64,000 bases of DNA from Geodermatophilus sabuli (GTDB lineage: Bacteria; Actinomycetota; Actinomycetes; Mycobacteriales; Geodermatophilaceae). The notes beneath the pieces are model-generated. The model made no database searches. It was not told the DNA's origin and saw only the letters and a list, made by a program, of their open reading frames with translations. Positions 29,251 through 36,295 of this stretch are shown piece after piece. Location of the stretch: contig NZ_OBDO01000001.1 in the NCBI RefSeq assembly GCF_900215145.1, forward strand, positions 806,001 through 870,000, written 5' to 3'. A program made the translations under genes and the position numbers. Each line of letters starts with the position of its first letter. Position 1 is the first letter of the stretch.

Positions 29251-29342
29251 GGCGCTCCTCCTCGGCTCGACTGCGGCCGAGGTTAGTGGCCCGCTGGGAC
29301 CCCGGCCGAACTCAGGTCGACCTCAGCATGGGCAGCCTGCCC

Positions 29343-29540
29343 TCAGGCGACGGTCTCGCGGAGCTCCAGGCCGTGCAGCGGATCGGCGGCGCGCAGCCGA
29401 TCGCAGATGCGGTCCAGGCAGTTGCCGCAACCGGTGCCCGCGCCGCAGGCGTCGCCGACCTCCTCCTCGGTGCGCGCGCCGTCGTCGATCACGTCGACCA
29501 GCTGGGACTCGCTGACGGCGAAGCAGATGCAGACGTACAC
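29343..29540 (-). CDS. bfd: Bacterioferritin-associated ferredoxin
   Basis: 65 residues. With GTG 29540 as start, the [2Fe-2S] cysteines fall at 4, 6, 38 and 41 (MYVCICFAV ... GTGCGNC), exactly as in E. coli Bfd. GGGAG lies 8 bases upstream. The alternative GTG 9 bases earlier abuts the ribosome site and is less likely. Bfd delivers electrons to the bacterioferritin heme to release iron. An IdeR/DtxR-like box lies about 28 bases upstream, consistent with iron repression. Confidence 0.93.
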   Translation of the reverse strand: MYVCICFAVSESQLVDVIDDGARTEEEVGDACGAGTGCGNCLDRICDRLRAADPLHGLELRETVA

Positions 29541-29567
29541 GCGCGGCACTCCCGGGGCAGGGGAAGG

Positions 29568-29586
29568 AAAGGCACGCCTAACTTAG
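29568..29586 (-). promoter_or_regulatory. Candidate iron box (IdeR/DtxR operator)
   Basis: On the minus strand CTAAGTTAGGCGTGCCTTT matches the IdeR consensus TTAGGTTAGGCTAACCTAA at 12 of 19 positions, including the central TTAGGC half. It sits just upstream of bfd, where mycobacterial iron genes carry such boxes. One half-site is weaker, so binding needs testing. Confidence 0.5.
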
Positions 29587-29676
29587 CCCAGCCTCTCCAG
29601 TGTGCCAAGGGTCACTGTGCCCAGACCCGGGTGCCTGGAGTGTGCGGCCTGACCGAGTCATTGGTCCCGGGACGGC

Positions 29677-30594
29677 TCAGCTCGCCAGGCGGACGGCGCC
29701 CGGCTGCGGTGTGGTCCGGAGGGCCGCGAGGTCGTTGAGCAGGGCGATATCGGCGGCGTGACCGGCCCAGGCGACACCGTCCCGCTCCGACGGGGTCTCC
29801 ACGACGACGGGGACGCCGGCCATCGACGGGTGCGCCAGCAGCTCGGCGAACGGACCGGTGCCGTACGCGCCACTGCCGATGGTGCCGGCGCCGATGGTGG
29901 TGTGCCGGTCGCGGCGGGAGCCGCACTCGTCCAGGGAGTCGTTGGCGTGCACCAGCCCCAGCCGGCCCGGGCCCACGGTGGCCTCCAGGGCGTCGAGCGT
30001 GGCGGTCATCCCGCCGGGGGTGGCGAGGTCGTGGCCGGCCGCCCAGGCGTGGCAGGTGTCGAAGCAGACGCCGACCAGCGGGTGGTGCTCCAGCGCCGCC
30101 AGGTACGGGCCGAGGTCCTCGACGGTGGCGGCGAGCGACTTGCCCCCGCCGGCGGTCGGCTCGACCAGCAGGTGCGGCCCGTCGTCGGGGGCGGCCTCCA
30201 GGACCGGCAGCAGCCGCTCGTGCAGCTGGCGCAGGGCGTCCTCGTAGCGGTCCTCGCCGACGGCGGAGCCCGCGTGGACGACGACGCCATGGCAGCCGAG
30301 CTCGGCACCGCGGGCCAGGTTGTGCGCGATCGAGGCGATCGACTGCTCGACGGTGGCCTCGGTCGGGGAGCCGACGTTCACCAGGAACGGCGTGTGGATG
30401 AACGAGGGCACCCCGCGCTCGGCGCAGCCCTCGGCGAACAGGGCGTCCTGCGCCGGGTTACCCGCGGTGAGCTTCCACCCGCGGGGGTTGCCGACGAAGA
30501 CCTGCACGGCGCGCGCGGCGACGGCGTCGGTGTAGGCCAGGCCGCCCTTGGCGAGGCCGCCCTTGATCTGGATGTGCGCGCCGATCGGCGGCAC
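29677..30594 (-). CDS. nfo: Deoxyribonuclease IV (AP endonuclease)
   Basis: 305 residues, typical length for Nfo. AP2Ec TIM-barrel motifs include IGAHIQIKGGLA at the N-terminus, VGVCFDTCHAWAAGHD, LGLVHANDSLDECGSRRDRH and VVETPSE, which carry the three-zinc site. It cuts DNA 5' to abasic sites in base-excision repair. GTG 30594 follows the PknL stop by 29 bases, so read-through from pknL is likely. No good ribosome site is visible. The 136-base gap to bfd holds the iron box and otherwise nothing that I recognise. Confidence 0.94.
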   Translation of the reverse strand: MPPIGAHIQIKGGLAKGGLAYTDAVAARAVQVFVGNPRGWKLTAGNPAQDALFAEGCAERGVPSFIHTPFLVNVGSPTEATVEQSIASIAHNLARGAELGCHGVVVHAGSAVGEDRYEDALRQLHERLLPVLEAAPDDGPHLLVEPTAGGGKSLAATVEDLGPYLAALEHHPLVGVCFDTCHAWAAGHDLATPGGMTATLDALEATVGPGRLGLVHANDSLDECGSRRDRHTTIGAGTIGSGAYGTGPFAELLAHPSMAGVPVVVETPSERDGVAWAGHAADIALLNDLAALRTTPQPGAVRLAS

Positions 30595-30623
30595 ACCGGG
30601 GGGTGTGTGCAGTGTCCTCAGTC

Positions 30624-32618
30624 CTATCCGAAGGTGACCAGGATCGTCACCGACGTGCCGATGTCGACGACCTCACCGGCGCTGGGGGTCTGCCGCAGCA
30701 CGCGGTTGCCGAAGAACTGGCTGACCTTCGCCTGCAGGCCGGCGGCCTCGAGGGCGGCGACCGCCTCGTCCTCGCTCTTGCCGACCACGTCGGGGACCGT
30801 CACCTGGGGCAGGCCGGCCGACACCTGGATGGTCACGGTGCTCTGGTGCGGCGCCTGCTGACCGGCGGCCGGCGAGACCGCCATGACCTCGCCGGCGTCG
30901 ACGTCCGCGCTGCGTCCCTCGGACCGCTCGACGGTGAAGCCGAGGGCCTGCAGGTTGGCCGTCGCCTCCTCCGGGGGCAGACCGACGACGGCCGGGACGG
31001 TCACCGGCTCGTGCCCGCGGCTGACGAAGACCGTCAGCGGCTGGTCGCGCATCAGGTCCGTGCCCGCCTCCGGCTCGAAGCCGGTGACGGAACCGACCGG
31101 GATCTTGTTGTCGTAGTCCTGCACGACCGAGATGGCGACGGGGATGCTGGCCTCGATCGCCGCCTGGACCTCCTCGAGTGGGCGGCCGATCAGCGCCGGG
31201 TCCACCTCGAACCGCTCGGGGCCCTTGGAGACGGTCAGCCGGACGTCGGTGCCGCGGATCGCCTCGCCGCCCTCGGGGTCGGCCGCGATGACCACACCGG
31301 CGGCGACCTCCTCGCTGAACTGCTCCTCGCAGCAGTCGGGGTCCAGCCCCGCCTCCTGCAGCAGGTCGATGGCGGCGGCCTGCTCCTTGCCGACGAGGGA
31401 GGGGACCGTCGTCCAGCGGCCGGACCCCATCCACCAGCCGACGGCGCCGATGGTGACGGCCAGCAGCAGCACGATCGCGACGGCGAGGCGGGCGCGCCGA
31501 CGCCGGATGTGCTGGGGCACGCCGGGGCGGCGCTGCTCCAGGGGTGGGCGGCGGCCGGCGACGTCGGTGGTCGGGCCGGGACCCATGCCGGGCAGCATCG
31601 ACGTCCGCGCGCCCCGCCCCGGGCGGGTGCCGGTGGTACCGAGCACCTCCGTGCCGTCGGAGGGGCCGGGGTCGCTGGGGTGCCGCGGCCGGCTGGGCCG
31701 GTTCGTGGGGCGCAGCGTGCCCGGGCCGGCGGTGCTGCGGCCGGTCGGCACCGGCACCCGCTCGATGCCGAGGTCGTTGCGCACGTCCTCGAGGTCGGCG
31801 AGGAACGCTCCGGCGTCCAGAGGTCGGACGGCGGGGTCACGGCGGGTGGTGCGGGCGACGAGCTCGTCGACCTCCCACGGGAGGCCCGGCACCTCCTCCG
31901 ACGGGACGGGCATGTCGTGGTGCACGTGCTGGTAGGCCACCGCCAGCGGGGTGTCGCCCCCGTAGGGCGGGTGGCCGGTGAGCATCTCGAACAGCACGAC
32001 CCCGGCGGCGTACACGTCGCTGCGCGCGTCGGCCTTGCCCCGCTCGAGCTGCTCGGGGGAGAGGTAGGCGACGGTGCCGATCAACACCCCGCCGGTGTGG
32101 CTGGTCTGCCCGGTGCCGGTGAGCGCGCGGGCGAGGCCGAAGTCGGCGACCTTCACGACGCCGTCGGTCCCGATGAGGACGTTCTCCGGCTTGATGTCGC
32201 GGTGCACGATGCCCGCCCGGTGCGCGGCGGTCAGCCCGGAGAGGACCGGCTCCAGGACGGCGAACGCCTCGCCGACGGTGAGCCGGCCGCGGGCCTGCAG
32301 CAGGTCGCGCAGGGTGCGGCCGCGGACCAGCTCCATGACGAGGAACACCAAGCCCTGGTCGCTGCCCTGGTCGCTGACCGACACGACGTTGGGGTGGCTG
32401 AGCATCGCCGCGGCCCGCGCCTCGCGGGTGAACCGGTCGACGAACGTGGGGTCGTGCATGAGGTGCTCGGCCATGACCTTGACCGCGACGGTGCGGTGCA
32501 GCCGCAGGTCGGTGGCGGCGTAGACGGTGGACATGCCACCGCGCGCCAGCCGCTCCTCGAGGCGGTAGCGCCCCTCGAGAACGAGGCCGACCACGGGGTC
32601 GGTGACGGCGGTGTCCAC
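30624..32618 (-). CDS. pknL: Ser/Thr protein kinase with four PASTA domains (PknL-like)
   Basis: 664 residues. The kinase domain has Gly loop ARGGMSTVY, Lys47, HRDIKPEN (Asp141) and DFGLA. A Pro/Arg-rich juxtamembrane linker leads to one helix (LAVAIVLLLAVTIGAVGWW) and four PASTA repeats outside, e.g. VTVPAVVGLPPEEATANLQ and VTVPDVVGKSEDEAVAALE. PASTA domains bind muropeptides or lipid II, so this is a wall-sensing kinase. GTG 32618 is chosen because TACACT is 7 bases upstream (leaderless). M. tuberculosis PknL phosphorylates the neighbour Rv2175c, whose homologue lies at 34.4 kb. The mycobacterial PknL lacks PASTA domains, unlike this one. Confidence 0.94.
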   Translation of the reverse strand: MDTAVTDPVVGLVLEGRYRLEERLARGGMSTVYAATDLRLHRTVAVKVMAEHLMHDPTFVDRFTREARAAAMLSHPNVVSVSDQGSDQGLVFLVMELVRGRTLRDLLQARGRLTVGEAFAVLEPVLSGLTAAHRAGIVHRDIKPENVLIGTDGVVKVADFGLARALTGTGQTSHTGGVLIGTVAYLSPEQLERGKADARSDVYAAGVVLFEMLTGHPPYGGDTPLAVAYQHVHHDMPVPSEEVPGLPWEVDELVARTTRRDPAVRPLDAGAFLADLEDVRNDLGIERVPVPTGRSTAGPGTLRPTNRPSRPRHPSDPGPSDGTEVLGTTGTRPGRGARTSMLPGMGPGPTTDVAGRRPPLEQRRPGVPQHIRRRRARLAVAIVLLLAVTIGAVGWWMGSGRWTTVPSLVGKEQAAAIDLLQEAGLDPDCCEEQFSEEVAAGVVIAADPEGGEAIRGTDVRLTVSKGPERFEVDPALIGRPLEEVQAAIEASIPVAISVVQDYDNKIPVGSVTGFEPEAGTDLMRDQPLTVFVSRGHEPVTVPAVVGLPPEEATANLQALGFTVERSEGRSADVDAGEVMAVSPAAGQQAPHQSTVTIQVSAGLPQVTVPDVVGKSEDEAVAALEAAGLQAKVSQFFGNRVLRQTPSAGEVVDIGTSVTILVTFG

Positions 32619-32713
32619 CCGGTCGAGTGTAGGAGCGACGGACGAGTCCGCCGCCTGCACACGCGGGTGTGACCGGTGTGGCGGTTCACCCGTCACACCC
32701 GCCCCGGGAGCCC

Positions 32714-32738
32714 GGGCCCGCGACGGGAGGGCGGGCCC
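32714..32738 (-). terminator. Terminator hairpin after glyA
   Basis: GGGCCCGC and GCGGGCCC (8 bp, 9-base loop) begin one base after the glyA stop. They also lie upstream of the pknL promoter, insulating it from glyA transcription. Confidence 0.6.
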
Positions 32739-32739
32739 C

Positions 32740-34197
32740 TCAGTCCAGGTCGAGTCCGGGGTACAGCGGGTGCGCGTCGAGGAGCTCGGCGGCGGCCGCA
32801 CGAGTCCGGTCGGCCAGGCCGTCGGTCGTCGTGTACTTGGCCTTGGACACCCCGCCGTCGCGGGTGGCGGTCGGCGTGGTGCCGGCCAGGACGTCGACGA
32901 TGAGCTCGGCGGTGCGGTCGAACTCGGCCGCCCCGAAGCCGCGGGTGGTCAGCGCGGGCGTGCCCAGCCGGACGCCGGAGGTGTACCAGGCGCCGTTGGG
33001 GTCGGCCGGGACGGCGTTGCGGTTGGTGACGATGCCGGCGTCCAGGAGGGCGGACTCCGCCTGCCGGCCGGTCAGCCCGAAGGAGGTGACGTCGACGAGC
33101 ACGAGGTGGTTGTCGGTGCCGCCGGTGACCAGCGTGGCGCCGCGGCGGGCCAGGCCCTCGGCGAGGCTCTGCGCGTTGTCGGCGACGGCCTGCGCGTACC
33201 CGGCGAACTCCGGACGGCGGGCCTCGGCGAAGGAGACGGCCTTGGCGGCCATGACGTGGGGGAGCGGGCCGCCCAGCACCATCGGGCAGCCGCGGTCGAC
33301 GGCGTCGGCGTACTCCGGCTGGGCCAGCACCATGCCGCCGCGCGGACCGCGCAGCGACTTGTGCGTGGTGGTCGTGGTGACGTGCGCGTGCGGCACCGGG
33401 TCGAAGTCGCCGGTGAGCACCTTCCCGGCGACCAGCCCGGCGAAGTGGGCCATGTCGACGACGAAGGTGGCGCCGACCTCGTCGGCGATCTCGCGCATCT
33501 TCGCGAAGTCGACGCGGCGCGGGTAGGCGGAGTAGCCGGCCATGAGGATCAGCGGGCGGAACTCGCGGGCCCGCTCGCGGACGGCGTCGTAGTCGAGCAG
33601 CCCCGTCCCCGGGTCGGTGCCGTAGGAGGACTGCTCGAACATCTTGCCGCTGATGTTGGGCCGGAACCCGTGGGTGAGGTGGCCGCCGGCGTCCAGGGAC
33701 ATGCCGAGCATCCGCTGGTCGCCCAGGGCGTGGCGCAGGTCGCGCCAGTCGTCGTCGGTGAGCTCGTTGACGTGCCGGACGCCGGCCTTCTCGAGGGCCG
33801 GCGCCTCCACGCGGGTGGCCAGCACCGCCCAGAAGGCGACCAGGTTGGCGTCGATGCCCGAGTGCGGCTGCACGTAGGCGTGCGGCGCGCCGAACAGCTC
33901 CCGGGCGTGCTCGGCGGCCAGCGCCTCGACGGTGTCGACGTTCTGGCAGCCGGCGTAGAAGCGGTGCCCGACGGTGCCCTCGGCGTACTTGTCGCTGAAC
34001 CAGTTGCCCATCGTCAGCAGCACCGCGGGGCTGGCGTAGTTCTCGCTGGCGATGAGCTTCAGCGAGGCACGCTGGTCGGCGAGCTCCGCGCCGATCGCGT
34101 CGGCCACGCGGGGCTCGACGGCGCCGATGACCTGCAGGGCGCTGCGGTAGGCCGCCGTCGCGGTGGCGGCGTCGAAGGGGGCGGTGGCGTCGGTCAT
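32740..34197 (-). CDS. glyA: Serine hydroxymethyltransferase
   Basis: 485 residues, the longer actinobacterial form. [15 protein letters not shown], the PLP-lysine segment [15 protein letters not shown] and [13 protein letters not shown] are diagnostic. It interconverts serine and glycine and supplies 5,10-methylene-tetrahydrofolate, which the nearby MetF reduces. ATG has GGAGGG 7 bases upstream. A ZTP riboswitch precedes it, so the gene should be induced when folate-linked purine synthesis stalls and ZTP builds up. Confidence 0.97.
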   Translation of the reverse strand: MTDATAPFDAATATAAYRSALQVIGAVEPRVADAIGAELADQRASLKLIASENYASPAVLLTMGNWFSDKYAEGTVGHRFYAGCQNVDTVEALAAEHARELFGAPHAYVQPHSGIDANLVAFWAVLATRVEAPALEKAGVRHVNELTDDDWRDLRHALGDQRMLGMSLDAGGHLTHGFRPNISGKMFEQSSYGTDPGTGLLDYDAVRERAREFRPLILMAGYSAYPRRVDFAKMREIADEVGATFVVDMAHFAGLVAGKVLTGDFDPVPHAHVTTTTTHKSLRGPRGGMVLAQPEYADAVDRGCPMVLGGPLPHVMAAKAVSFAEARRPEFAGYAQAVADNAQSLAEGLARRGATLVTGGTDNHLVLVDVTSFGLTGRQAESALLDAGIVTNRNAVPADPNGAWYTSGVRLGTPALTTRGFGAAEFDRTAELIVDVLAGTTPTATRDGGVSKAKYTTTDGLADRTRAAAAELLDAHPLYPGLDLD

Positions 34198-34230
34198 GGG
34201 AGCCCTCCAGCGGGGGTCGACTCGGGGAGG

Positions 34231-34318
34231 TGCCCAGGCGCCCGGCGGGGTGGTGCGGGCCGCTCCCCGGTGGTCGGTCCCACCTCGATGCGCCAGTCAC
34301 GGCCCCGCAGCGATCCTA
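34231..34318 (-). ncRNA. ZTP (pfl) riboswitch and promoter of glyA
   Basis: On the minus strand the leader begins after a TAGGAT -10 (34313-34318). It contains the pfl-motif blocks in order: CCGTGACTGGCG, ACCACCGGGGAGCG, and GCCTGGGCA at the 3' end. This family senses ZTP/ZMP and is commonly found before glyA. Downstream CCTCCCC (34224-34230) can pair with the ribosome site GGAGGG, suggesting control at translation initiation. Confidence 0.9.
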
Positions 34319-34380
34319 GCCGTGGCCCCGGGACCGGTCCCGCCGGTGTCCGCCGCCGGGGCGCCATAGGCTCGCACGTC

Positions 34381-34704
34381 ATGGAGACGCTCACCCCCGC
34401 GGAGGTCGCCGCCGTCCTCGGCATCTCGCCGAACCGGGTCCGCCAGTTGCTGCGCGAGCACAAGCTCATGGCCGTGCCCGGCAGCGGCAACAGCAAGATC
34501 CCGACCGACTTCCTGCAGGACGGCGCCGTCCTGCGGCACCTGCCGGGGCTCATCACCGTCCTCAAGGACGGCGGGTTCAGCGACGAGGAGGTCTTCGAGT
34601 GGCTGTTCCGCCCGGACGAGTCGCTGCCGGGCACCCCGGTGGACGCGCTGCGCAGCGACCGGCACACCGAGGTCACCCGCCGGGCCCAGGCGCTGGCGTT
34701 CTGA
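34381..34704 (+). CDS. HTH DNA-binding protein (Rv2175c-like)
   Basis: 107 residues. The N-terminal winged-helix reads LTPAEVAAVLGISPNRVRQLLREHKL, an excisionase/MerR-like recognition unit. A C-terminal helical domain (FSDEEVFEWLFRPDESLPGTPVDAL) matches the Rv2175c family. In M. tuberculosis that protein is a PknL substrate whose DNA binding changes on phosphorylation. ATG 34381 has TAGGCT 8 bases upstream, a leaderless promoter. Divergent from glyA; followed 7 bases later by the first lycopene cyclase gene, which may share its transcript. Target sites are unknown. Confidence 0.9.
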   Translation: METLTPAEVAAVLGISPNRVRQLLREHKLMAVPGSGNSKIPTDFLQDGAVLRHLPGLITVLKDGGFSDEEVFEWLFRPDESLPGTPVDALRSDRHTEVTRRAQALAF

Positions 34705-34711
34705 GTCCGGG

Positions 34712-35113
34712 GTGGGCTCCCTGACGTACCTGGCGCTCCTGGCCGGCTGCCTCGTCGTCACCGCGCCGCTGGAGCTGGTGCTGCGGGTGCGGGTCTACGC
34801 GCGCTGGCGGCGGCTGCTGGTCGCCGTCGTCCCGGAGTTCGCCGTCTTCGTCGTCTGGGTGCTGTACGCGATCGCACAGGGTCACTGGGACTACTCCGAC
34901 ACCCGCACCCTCGGCGTCCGGCTGCCGGGCGGCATCCCGGTGGAGGAGGTGCTCTTCTTCCTCGTCGTCCCGCTGTGCTCGGTGCTGGCGCTGGAGGCGG
35001 TGCGGCGGGTGACCGGCTGGGACGCCGGCTACCCCGCGGTCGACGACAGCCCTGGGAGCATCGCAGCGAGGAACGAGCGAGGAGCGGACCGGGGCACGGA
35101 GTCGGCCAGATGA
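34712..35113 (+). CDS. crtYc: Lycopene cyclase subunit 1 (CrtYc type), repeat-derived C-terminus
   Basis: 133 residues with three membrane helices. Residues 60-85 (DTRTLGVRLPGGIPVEEVLFF) hold the PxEE-type motif of heterodimeric lycopene cyclases. Its partner is the next gene; together they should cyclise lycopene ends. The last 23 residues (from DDSPGSIAARNER on) are encoded by the dispersed repeat and look unlike any cyclase tail, so the native end was probably replaced or extended. GTG 34712 lacks a clear ribosome site and may be read from the preceding gene's transcript. Its TGA overlaps an ATG that opens a 10-codon mini-ORF. Confidence 0.88.
   Translation: MGSLTYLALLAGCLVVTAPLELVLRVRVYARWRRLLVAVVPEFAVFVVWVLYAIAQGHWDYSDTRTLGVRLPGGIPVEEVLFFLVVPLCSVLALEAVRRVTGWDAGYPAVDDSPGSIAARNERGADRGTESAR
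35042..35107. repeat. Dispersed repeat, copy 2 of 2 (inside crtYc)
   Basis: Near-identical to 9183-9248; 40 bases (35054-35093) match copy 1 without error. This copy is read in frame as the last residues of the first lycopene cyclase subunit. No terminal inverted repeats or target duplication are obvious. Confidence 0.9.
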
Positions 35114-35138
35114 GCACCGAGGAAGCCGAGGCCCGGTG

Positions 35139-35486
35139 GTGAGCTACTCGACGTTGGCGGTCGTCGCGGTCGTCGCGGTCCTCGTCGTGGACCTGGCCGT
35201 CTACCGCACCCGCATGGTCACCCGGCCGGTGTTCTGGGTGGCCTACGCGATCATCATCACGTTCCAGCTGCTGATGAACGGCGTGCTCACCGGCCTGGAG
35301 GTGGTCGTGTACGACCCGGACGCGATCTGGGGCCCGCGGATCGCCTACGCCCCGGTCGAGGACCTGCTGTTCGGCTTCGCGATGGTCACCCTCACCCTGG
35401 CCAGCTGGGCGGCGGTCAACCGGCAGGCGAACACCGCCAGGCGCCGCGGCTTGGACACCGACACCCGGCGGTCGAGCACCCGGTAG
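35139..35486 (+). CDS. crtYd: Lycopene cyclase subunit 2 (CrtYd type)
   Basis: 115 residues with three helices (LAVVAVVAVLVVDLAVY, VAYAIIITFQLLMNGVL and LLFGFAMVTLTLASWAAV). The conserved IAYAPVEDLLFGF block is the PxE(E/D) motif of the partner subunit. GTG 35139 overlaps the stop of the mini-ORF (GTGA); GTG 35136 is the alternative. GAGG lies a few bases upstream. It is part of a HTH-cyclase-cyclase transcript. Its 3' end overlaps the convergent crtB gene by 142 bases. Confidence 0.87.
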   Translation: MSYSTLAVVAVVAVLVVDLAVYRTRMVTRPVFWVAYAIIITFQLLMNGVLTGLEVVVYDPDAIWGPRIAYAPVEDLLFGFAMVTLTLASWAAVNRQANTARRRGLDTDTRRSSTR

Positions 35487-36295
35487 TCGGCCCGCTCGAT
35501 CTCGGTGAGGATGCCGCCGTAGAGGGCGGTGGCCGCGCGCACGCAGTCGCGGGACTCCGGCGCGAGCAGCGGCGTCCCGGGCGCGGCGTCGTCGTAGCGG
35601 CGCCGCACGATCGCCACCATCTCCCGCATGAGCTCCCGGAAACGCGCGTCGTACCGCTTGGCCTCGAGCTGCTCCCGGGTCACCCCGTGCGCGGCCATGA
35701 GGTCGGCGGGCAGGTAGACCCGGCCGCGGTCGACGTCCTCGGCGACGTCGCGCAGGAAGTTGGTCAGCTGGAACGCCTCGCCCAGCGCGATCGCGTGCGG
35801 CGCGGCCTCCTCGCGGGCGACCCCCCGCGCGGTGCCCAGCACCGGCAGCACCTGCAGGCCGATGACCGACGCCGAGCCCCACATGTACCGGTCGAGGGCG
35901 TCCATGTCGGCGTATCCGGTCACGTCGAGGTCGCTGGTCATCGCGGCGAGGAAGTCGACGAGGTGCTCCACGGCGATGTCGTAGCGGCGGTAGGTGTGCA
36001 CCAGGGCCAGCCGCACCGGGTCGTCGGACCAGCCAGCCTCCAGCTCCGCGAGCGCGGCGCGGGACCAGTCGGCGAGGTCGCCGGCCGGGTCGGCGCCGGG
36101 GTGGTCGACGAGGTCGTCGGCGGTGCGGGCGGCCGCGTAGAGCGCGTGCACTGCCGGGCGGCGGTCAGGCGTCAGCAGCCGGGTGGCCAGGTGGTAGCTC
36201 TTGCCGTGGCGGGCGGCGATCGCGGCGCAGTGCCGGTAGGCGGCGTCGAGGCGCGCCTGCCGCTGCGCCGTCGTCAGCCGTTCGGTGGCGGTCAC
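35345..36295 (-). CDS. crtB: Phytoene synthase
   Basis: 316 residues. The first Asp-rich site is ARTADDLVD and the second is NFLRDVAEDVDRGRVYLP. Flanking YHLATRLLTPDRRPAVHALY is typical of squalene/phytoene synthases. It joins two GGPP molecules to phytoene. GTG 36295 overlaps the crtI stop by 4 bases (GTGA). The last 47 codons run through the 3' end of the convergent lycopene cyclase gene, so the two genes share 142 bases of coding DNA in opposite senses. Third gene of the operon GGPP synthase-crtI-crtB. Confidence 0.95.
   Translation of the reverse strand: MTATERLTTAQRQARLDAAYRHCAAIAARHGKSYHLATRLLTPDRRPAVHALYAAARTADDLVDHPGADPAGDLADWSRAALAELEAGWSDDPVRLALVHTYRRYDIAVEHLVDFLAAMTSDLDVTGYADMDALDRYMWGSASVIGLQVLPVLGTARGVAREEAAPHAIALGEAFQLTNFLRDVAEDVDRGRVYLPADLMAAHGVTREQLEAKRYDARFRELMREMVAIVRRRYDDAAPGTPLLAPESRDCVRAATALYGGILTEIERADYRVLDRRVSVSKPRRLAVFACRLTAAQLARVRVTIAKPNSRSSTGA

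Noticed and set aside
30603-32672. 689-codon + strand open frame opposite pknL
   Set aside because: The minus-strand kinase with PASTA domains fully explains this DNA; the + frame shows only repetitive Arg/Gly/Val/Asp text.
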